Shown here one piece after another: positions 59,284-64,000 of a stretch of DNA of 64,000 nt. This DNA comes from Halopelagius inordinatus (GTDB lineage Archaea; Halobacteriota; Halobacteria; Halobacteriales; Haloferacaceae). Both the position numbers and the translations under genes were made by a program. Numbering within the stretch: position 1 is the first letter of the stretch; the number at the start of each line of letters is the position of its first letter. Below the pieces are notes generated by a model that made no database searches, was not told the DNA's origin, and saw nothing but the letters and a program-made list of their open reading frames with translations. The DNA lies in the NCBI RefSeq assembly GCF_900113245.1, contig NZ_FOOQ01000002.1, positions 434,001 to 498,000 of the forward strand, read 5' to 3'.

Positions 59284-60804
59284 TCAGTCCGTCCGAACGT
59301 CGCAGCCGTGGAACTCGAACCGCGCGCCGCCGGTGGCGGCGTCCGTCACGGACACCGACCACCCGTGCGCCTCGGCGATTCGACGGACGATGACCAGCCC
59401 GAACCCGGTTCCGTCTTCCGCCGTCGTCTGTCCCGGTTCGAACGCGCGTTCGCGGTCCGACTCCGGAACGCCCGGGCCGTCGTCCGCGACGTAGAAACCG
59501 TCACCCCCGTCTAAGAGACCGACCGTGACGGTGACCGCTCTCTCGTCTCTCCCGTGTTCCTCGGCGTTCGAAAACAGGTTTTCGAGCAACGCCCGGAGTC
59601 GTCCCTCGTCGGCCAGAACCGTCGCCGCGCCGGTTCGGACGTCGAGTTCGCCCGCGGGTGCCACCGCTTCCCACGCGCTCGCGGCGGCGGCCGCGAGCGC
59701 CGTCGGTTCGGGGTCGTCGACGACTTCGCCCCGGCGGGCCAACGAGAGAACGTCCTCTATGAGTTCGTTCATCCGCCCGTGAGCGCCGTCGATTCGGTCG
59801 GTGTACGCCGCGGCCGTCTCGTCTTCGACGATGTCCGCGAGCAGTTCGAGATAGCCCTGCGCGACGTTCAGCGGGTTCCGAAGGTCGTGGCTGACGACGC
59901 GCGCGAACTCCTCTAACCGGTCGTTCTGGCGTTCGAGTCGCTTTCGGTACTCGTTTCGCTCGCTGATGTCGATGGTGAATCCGACGAGACCCAAGATTTC
60001 GCCGTCGTCGTCGCGCCACGGCACCTTCGAGGTGAGCACCCAACTCTCGGAGACGTCCGCCTCCTCGCCGTGTTCGCTGAGGAGGTGTCGAACGGAGAAC
60101 TCGTCCGTGTCCGACGACATGACGCGTTCTTCCTTGTCGAGTATCGGTTCGCCGCGGTCGATGACTCTGCGGTCGTCGGCGTGCGTCTCCTCGGCGTGAC
60201 CGTGCGAGTGAATCTCGTCGTCCGTCCGCCCGATGTACGCCGTCGGGTCGTCGAGGTACGCTTCGCTCACGCGGAGGTGTCTCGCCTCCTCGTCTTTCAC
60301 GTACAGGTGAGCGGGTATCGTCTCGAAGATGGCGTCGAGCATGCTTCGCTCGCGGGCGAGGTCGGCGGCGAGTCGGTCCCGTCGCGCGCGGGCGACGACC
60401 CCCGAGACCCGAGCGTCGAGAACCCGTCCGTCGGCGGCGTCGGCGGGCGGGACGAACTCGGCGGCCCCCGCGGACAACGCCTCGGCGGCCGTCGTCTCAT
60501 CCGTCGGCGCACCGAGGAAAACGACCGGGAGACGGTCGCAGAGAGCGTCGAACGTCGGCGACGAGAGACCGACCGACGCCTCCGAGAGGACGGCGCAGTC
60601 GGCGTCGCTCGCCTCGGGCGGTTCGTCGCTCTCGGGACGGCGAATCACCGTCCCCCGTCGGTCGAGAACAGTCGCTGCCGCGTCCGCGGCGTCGTCCGCA
60701 CCGACGACGAGAACGGTCCGGCCGTCGTCCCCGTCGGCCGCCGCCGAATCGGACGTATCGTGCGTGGAATCCGACGTTTCGGCCGGTTCCCGTGGGTTCG
60801 TCAC
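59284..60804 (-). CDS. sensor histidine kinase with degenerate receiver-like N-terminus and PAS
   Basis: A 506-aa soluble kinase. About 30-140: a receiver-like domain without the acidic pocket (VLVVGADD), phospho-Asp (DCAVLSEAS) or Lys (EFVPPAD), so not phosphorylatable. PAS around 155-285. HisKA with the His in VVSHDLRNPLNVA (about 303), ATPase with NLFSNAEEHG, DDGPGV and GTGFGLVIV. Start GTG at 60804 (VTNPREPAE) is chosen because the box A on this strand (ATTAATAA, 60838-60831) lies 27-34 nt before it; longer forms include DNA inside the shared promoter. Confidence 0.86.
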   Translation of the reverse strand: MTNPREPAETSDSTHDTSDSAAADGDDGRTVLVVGADDAADAAATVLDRRGTVIRRPESDEPPEASDADCAVLSEASVGLSSPTFDALCDRLPVVFLGAPTDETTAAEALSAGAAEFVPPADAADGRVLDARVSGVVARARRDRLAADLARERSMLDAIFETIPAHLYVKDEEARHLRVSEAYLDDPTAYIGRTDDEIHSHGHAEETHADDRRVIDRGEPILDKEERVMSSDTDEFSVRHLLSEHGEEADVSESWVLTSKVPWRDDDGEILGLVGFTIDISERNEYRKRLERQNDRLEEFARVVSHDLRNPLNVAQGYLELLADIVEDETAAAYTDRIDGAHGRMNELIEDVLSLARRGEVVDDPEPTALAAAAASAWEAVAPAGELDVRTGAATVLADEGRLRALLENLFSNAEEHGRDERAVTVTVGLLDGGDGFYVADDGPGVPESDRERAFEPGQTTAEDGTGFGLVIVRRIAEAHGWSVSVTDAATGGARFEFHGCDVRTD

Positions 60805-60830
60805 GTTCGACAAAACATTCGCGATGGGCG

Positions 60831-60838
60831 TTATTAAT
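60831..60838. promoter_or_regulatory. bidirectional promoter: TTATTAAT, box A of pyrF and of the histidine kinase
   Basis: The near-palindromic TTATTAAT reads as box A in both directions. On the - strand it is 27-34 nt before the kinase GTG (leaderless). On the + strand the start would be near 60860, leaving a leader of about 34 nt before pyrF. Confidence 0.5.
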
Positions 60839-60893
60839 CTGGCGGCGCGAGAGAAGAGAAAGCCCCTTGTCGCCGCGGCGCACAGCAACGCCG

Positions 60894-61709
60894 ATGCCGC
60901 AGTCGTTCTTCGACCGCCTCCGCGACCGTATCGACCGAACCGACAGCGTCGTCTCCGTCGGCTTGGACCCCGACCTCTCGCGAATCCCCGACCACCTGCG
61001 GGACAAAGAGATGCCGCGGTGGGCGTTCAACCGGCGAATCATCGACGAGACGCACGAACACGCCGCCTGTTACAAGCCGAACGCGGCGTTCTACGAGGAC
61101 GCCGAGGGGTGGCGGTCGCTGCGAGAGACCATCGCCTACGCCCACGGGAAGGACGTGCCCGTCTTGCTGGACGCGAAGCGCGCCGACATCGGCAACACGA
61201 CGCGTCGGTACGCGGCGCTTTTAGACGACGCCGACGCCATCACCGTCAACCCGTACATGGGTCGCGACTCGCTGCAGCCGTTCCTCGACAGGTCCGAGAA
61301 GGGCGTCTTCGTCCTCTGTCGCACCTCGAACCCGGGGGGGTCGGATTTGCAGGACCTCGAACTGTCGAGCGGAGAGTCAGTCTACGAACGCGTCGCCGCA
61401 CTCGCCGACATCTGGAACGAACACGGGAACGTCGGACTCGTCGTCGGCGCGACGGCGCCGGAGGAGCTGGAATCGCTCCGCGAACAGGTTCCCGACCTCC
61501 CGTTTCTCGTCCCCGGAATCGGCGCGCAGGGCGGCGACGCGGAGGCGGCGGTGGAGTACGGATTCGCGGACGGCGTCGGCCTCGTGAACTCCTCGCGGGG
61601 CATCATCTTCGCCGGAGAGGACAGAGAAGAGACGTTCGCGAAGGCGGCGGGCCAAGCGGCCCGCCGACTGAAAAAGCGGCTGAACCAGTACCGAGAGACG
61701 GCGGAGTGA
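60894..61709 (+). CDS. pyrF: orotidine-5'-phosphate decarboxylase
   Basis: A 271-aa OMP decarboxylase making UMP. Motifs: VSVGLDPDLSRIP (start of the first strand), YKPNAAFYE, the catalytic DxKxxD in LLDAKRADIGNTTRRY (about 87-102), PYMGRDSLQPF, and VPGIGAQGG plus VNSSRGI binding the phosphate. The 271-residue form with the Arg-rich C-terminus is the type 2 family of bacteria and haloarchaea. ATG chosen at MPQSFFDRL; the upstream frame is basic and out of family. Confidence 0.95.
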   Translation: MPQSFFDRLRDRIDRTDSVVSVGLDPDLSRIPDHLRDKEMPRWAFNRRIIDETHEHAACYKPNAAFYEDAEGWRSLRETIAYAHGKDVPVLLDAKRADIGNTTRRYAALLDDADAITVNPYMGRDSLQPFLDRSEKGVFVLCRTSNPGGSDLQDLELSSGESVYERVAALADIWNEHGNVGLVVGATAPEELESLREQVPDLPFLVPGIGAQGGDAEAAVEYGFADGVGLVNSSRGIIFAGEDREETFAKAAGQAARRLKKRLNQYRETAE

Positions 61710-61742
61710 CGGCGACGGACCGAGGCGGCGTCCGGCCCGGAC

Positions 61743-61940
61743 TCAGTCGCTCACGCCCGGTCCGCCGGGGCCGTCGAATCCGGGGCTGACGTCGTCCTCG
61801 CCTTCGATGGAGGAGACGCACGACGCGCACATCTGTCGCTCGGAGTCGAAGTCTCGGTCGCACACCTGTGCGCCGCACCGGGGACAGACGTTAGTGGCCG
61901 GTCGCGACTCGCACACCTCACAGAGGCTGGACTGACTCAT
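61743..61940 (-). CDS. small zinc-finger protein, 65 aa
   Basis: A 65-aa protein with four cysteine pairs: CEVC (7-10), CPRC (19-22), CDRD with the single Cys27, CASC (38-41). The spacing recalls B-box/HIT-type zinc fingers that bind two metal ions. The last 20 residues are acidic and Gly-rich (EGEDDVSPGF, PGGPGVSD). Role unknown. Convergent with pyrF. Confidence 0.75.
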   Translation of the reverse strand: MSQSSLCEVCESRPATNVCPRCGAQVCDRDFDSERQMCASCVSSIEGEDDVSPGFDGPGGPGVSD

Positions 61941-62021
61941 ACCGGAGGGACGGACTCGCGGAACTTGACTCCGTGGGCCGGGCGGCGAGACGCTTACGGT
62001 CCTTCGCTCCTAACTCCGCCC

Positions 62022-62531
62022 GTGGACAGAGACCGGCTTCTGGTGGGCCTCGCCGCGGTGTTTACAGGTCTCACTACGCTTCTCGTCGTTCTCGCGTTCG
62101 CCTACCAGCCGTTTCTCCTGTTCGTCGCGGTGCCGTTCGGCGCGGTCACCTACTTCCTTTGGTACGACGCCACCGGCCGCCTCGAAGAGCGGACTCGGCG
62201 GCGGACGCGCCGCCGGGCGCGGAGAGACCGACGGGCCGCCGACGCGGCGCGCGGACCCGACGACTTCGCGGGCTTCGGACCGGGTCGGCGGGCGACGGGC
62301 GCGGGCGGGACGACGGACGGCGGACGGCGGACGGCCGCGGAACCGCGACGCTCCGACGAACCGTCGGAGACCGAGGCCCGTCGGACGCTCGGCGTCGATT
62401 CGGACGCCAGCGACGACGAGGTGCGGCGGGCCTACCGCTCTCGGGTCAAAGAGGTTCACCCCGACACCGACTCCGGCGACGAGGAGAGCTTCAAGCGCGT
62501 CAACCGCGCGTACGAACGGCTCAGCGACTGA
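62022..62531 (+). CDS. membrane-anchored J-domain (DnaJ-like) protein
   Basis: A 169-aa protein from GTG. Two N-terminal helices (about 6-26 and 30-48), then a very basic Arg-rich stretch (RRTRRRARRDRRAADAA), a Gly-rich disordered linker and a C-terminal J domain (about 118-169) with the HPD tripeptide in VHPDTDS, flanked by TLGVDSDASDDEVRRAYR and FKRVNRAYERLSD. J domains recruit and stimulate Hsp70; here the J domain would be held at the cytoplasmic face of the membrane. GTG chosen because the helix follows at once; the 19-codon longer version begins with a non-membrane segment. Confidence 0.78.
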   Translation: MDRDRLLVGLAAVFTGLTTLLVVLAFAYQPFLLFVAVPFGAVTYFLWYDATGRLEERTRRRTRRRARRDRRAADAARGPDDFAGFGPGRRATGAGGTTDGGRRTAAEPRRSDEPSETEARRTLGVDSDASDDEVRRAYRSRVKEVHPDTDSGDEESFKRVNRAYERLSD

Positions 62532-62643
62532 CCTTCGATTCGACCGTCGCGAGGAGTCGCCGCGGACGAACGTAGTCGTGATAGAGAATGTCATCCCACG
62601 CTCGATACCGTACGTAGCGGCGACGTGAGAGCAGTACTCTATT

Positions 62644-62665
62644 GTGATATGGATAACCACATCAC
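62644..62665. promoter_or_regulatory. operator-like inverted repeat before the GTPase gene
   Basis: GTGAT-A-TGG-ATAA-CCA-C-ATCAC: two 9-bp arms with one A.C mismatch around an ATAA centre. It stands directly upstream of a TTTTAG box A (62673-62678), which is 25-30 nt before the ATG at 62703, the position expected for a repressor or activator site. Confidence 0.45.
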
Positions 62666-62702
62666 GGAAAGGGTTTTAGCGGACGGTTACCTACCCGCGG
62701 CC

Positions 62703-64000
62703 ATGAGCGCGGACCGGGCCGTACTCGAAAAGGCCCTACAGCGCGGCGAAGAGGAGGGAGGCAGCATCGAGTTCAAGGAGCGACTCTCCCGAGACGTCCA
62801 CCTCGTGGACGGGCGGATGGAGAGTCTGGCCGCCCAACTCCGGCACCGCGTCCTGTCCGGCGACGGCACAGCGACGTACGTGGTCGGCGTCACCGACGAC
62901 GGCGGCATCGCGGGCATCACCCCCGCCGCGTTCTCCGAATCGATGGACGTCCTCTCTTTGCTGGCCGAAGAGGCCGGCGCACACATCGAAGACGTAGAGA
63001 CGTGGGGCGTCGGCGAGGACGGCGCAGAGCGCGGACTCGTCGGCGTCGCCACCATCTGTGAGGGTGCCGTCCTCGACGTCGACGACGACCACATCGTCGT
63101 CGGCACCGCGGGTCACGTCGACCACGGGAAGTCCACGCTCGTGGGGTCTCTCGTCACCGGACAGGCCGACGACGGACAGGGGAGCACCCGCGGGTTCCTC
63201 GACGTGCAACCGCACGAAGTCGAACGCGGCCTGTCTGCGGACCTCTCGTACGCCGTCTACGGCTTCGACGACGAGGAGGGGCCGGTCCACATGGACAACC
63301 CCCACCGGAAGTCGGACCGCGCGCGAATCGTCCAAGAGGCGGACCGCCTCGTCTCCTTTGTCGATACCGTGGGTCACGAACCGTGGCTTCGGACGACGAT
63401 TCGCGGACTCGTCGGGCAACGACTCGACTACGGCCTCCTCGTCGTCGCCGCCGACGACGGGCCGACGAAGACGACGCGGGAGCATCTCGGCATCCTCTTG
63501 GCGATGGAACTACCGACGCTCGTGGCCATCACCAAGGCGGACGCGGTGTCTGCGGACCGCGCCCTCGAAGTCGAACGGGAAGTCGAGAGAGTCCTGCGGG
63601 ACGTGGGTCGGACGCCGCTTTCGGTCGAACGCTACGGCGTCGAGACGGCGATAGAGGAGATAAGCGACTCCGTCGTCCCCGTCGTCCGCACGAGTGCGGT
63701 GACGATGGAGGGGATAGACGCCTTAGACGACCTGTTCGACGGACTGCCGAAAACCGTCTCGGAGGCCCGCGAGGACTTTCGGATGTACATCGACCGCTCG
63801 TACTCCGTGACGGGCGTCGGCGCCGTCGCCTCCGGGACGGTCAACTCGGGCAGCGTCGAGGCGGGCGACCAACTCCTCGTCGGCCCGATGCCCGACGGGT
63901 CGTTCCGCGAGGTGGAGGTTCGCTCCATCGAGATGCACTATCACAGAGTGGACCGCGCGACGGCCGGACGCATCGTCGGCATCGCACTCAAGGGAATCAA
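62703..64000 (+). CDS. GTPBP1-like translational GTPase (3' end outside the window)
   Basis: Partial: 432 codons without a stop. After an N-terminal domain of about 125 residues (IEFKERLSRDVHL, then a VGVTDDGGIAGI segment) comes an EF-Tu-like GTPase domain: P-loop GTAGHVDHGKSTL (about 135-147), G3 VDTVGHE (about 221-227), G4 AITKAD (about 276-281), and a domain-2 beta-barrel starting YSVTGVGAVASGTV. This is the GTPBP1/GTPBP2 class, ribosome-associated GTPases linked to mRNA decay and elongation rescue in eukaryotes; archaeal roles are not established. Leaderless promoter with a possible operator upstream. Confidence 0.9.
   Translation, partial: MSADRAVLEKALQRGEEEGGSIEFKERLSRDVHLVDGRMESLAAQLRHRVLSGDGTATYVVGVTDDGGIAGITPAAFSESMDVLSLLAEEAGAHIEDVETWGVGEDGAERGLVGVATICEGAVLDVDDDHIVVGTAGHVDHGKSTLVGSLVTGQADDGQGSTRGFLDVQPHEVERGLSADLSYAVYGFDDEEGPVHMDNPHRKSDRARIVQEADRLVSFVDTVGHEPWLRTTIRGLVGQRLDYGLLVVAADDGPTKTTREHLGILLAMELPTLVAITKADAVSADRALEVEREVERVLRDVGRTPLSVERYGVETAIEEISDSVVPVVRTSAVTMEGIDALDDLFDGLPKTVSEAREDFRMYIDRSYSVTGVGAVASGTVNSGSVEAGDQLLVGPMPDGSFREVEVRSIEMHYHRVDRATAGRIVGIALKGI

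Noticed and set aside
1-64000. CRISPR arrays, insertion sequences, integrases, rRNA and tRNA genes
   Set aside because: Looked for direct repeats with regular spacing, transposase or integrase motifs, and tRNA T-arms with matching acceptor stems; none found by eye. A tool-based scan could still find a weak one.

Overview
The window reads as a chromosomal stretch of a halophilic archaeon (class Halobacteria, probably a Haloferax/Halogeometricum-type haloarchaeon; genus not determinable). Base composition is uniformly GC-rich, with G/C at third codon positions. The proteins are acidic (Asp/Glu-rich), and exported proteins carry twin-arginine signals. The gene set is archaeal: HMG-CoA reductase, type II methionine aminopeptidase, a ubiquitin-like MoaD/SAMP protein, an e-MtaB-type tRNA methylthiotransferase and a GTPBP1-like GTPase. 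Many genes have an archaeal box A about 25-30 nt before the start codon, implying leaderless mRNAs. I saw no rRNA, tRNA, CRISPR array or insertion sequence, and no compositional island.

Layout. 1-9 kb: end of an unknown gene, a 55-aa zinc protein, PEP carboxylase, a Rieske protein, a succinate-semialdehyde-type aldehyde dehydrogenase, MoaD/SAMP, and two membrane RCK_C proteins divergent from a K+ channel. 10-16 kb: nucleoside phosphorylase plus an HPP-Usp fusion, a 496-bp G-rich structured intergenic region, a PfkB kinase preceded by an array of hairpins, DUF63, and deoC. Phosphorylase, kinase and aldolase could together salvage nucleoside sugars. 16-25 kb: PQQ-propeller lipoprotein, tRNA methylthiotransferase, ZIP-like transporter, quinone oxidoreductase, GNAT, signal peptidase, a response regulator whose phospho-acceptor Asp is Glu, CDF exporter, HIT protein and Map. 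25-31.7 kb: six-PAS histidine kinase, two coupled membrane proteins, trpB and a phosphoesterase.

31.8-34 kb: a ring-cleaving-dioxygenase-like VOC protein and a carboxylesterase (the MhqO/MhqD pair of Bacillus) are divergent from a one-cysteine HxlR regulator, with two matching palindromic operators. This looks like a haloarchaeal quinone or electrophile response module.

34-50 kb is a catabolic block. It holds a tightly packed operon (aldehyde dehydrogenase, saccharopine dehydrogenase-like, methylmalonate-semialdehyde dehydrogenase, amidohydrolase), another aldehyde dehydrogenase, a spermidine/putrescine-type ABC transporter (potBC, potDA), an Lrp/AsnC regulator, a cysteine-free amidinotransferase-fold protein, a class III aminotransferase, a 54-aa ORF and an FAD amine oxidase whose natural start codon reads ATC. 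A GTGWGAAAYAT element recurs before potB, potD and the regulator. The simplest reading is polyamine or amino-acid uptake followed by transamination/oxidation and aldehyde oxidation.

50-64 kb: DsbA-like protein, SDR, isoaspartyl peptidase, MBL-like protein, isocitrate dehydrogenase followed by an array of stem-loops, cupin, zinc-ribbon protein, hmgA, a second YtcJ-like amidohydrolase, a second histidine kinase sharing a bidirectional promoter with pyrF, a zinc-finger protein, a membrane-anchored J-domain protein, and a GTPBP1-like GTPase cut by the window end.
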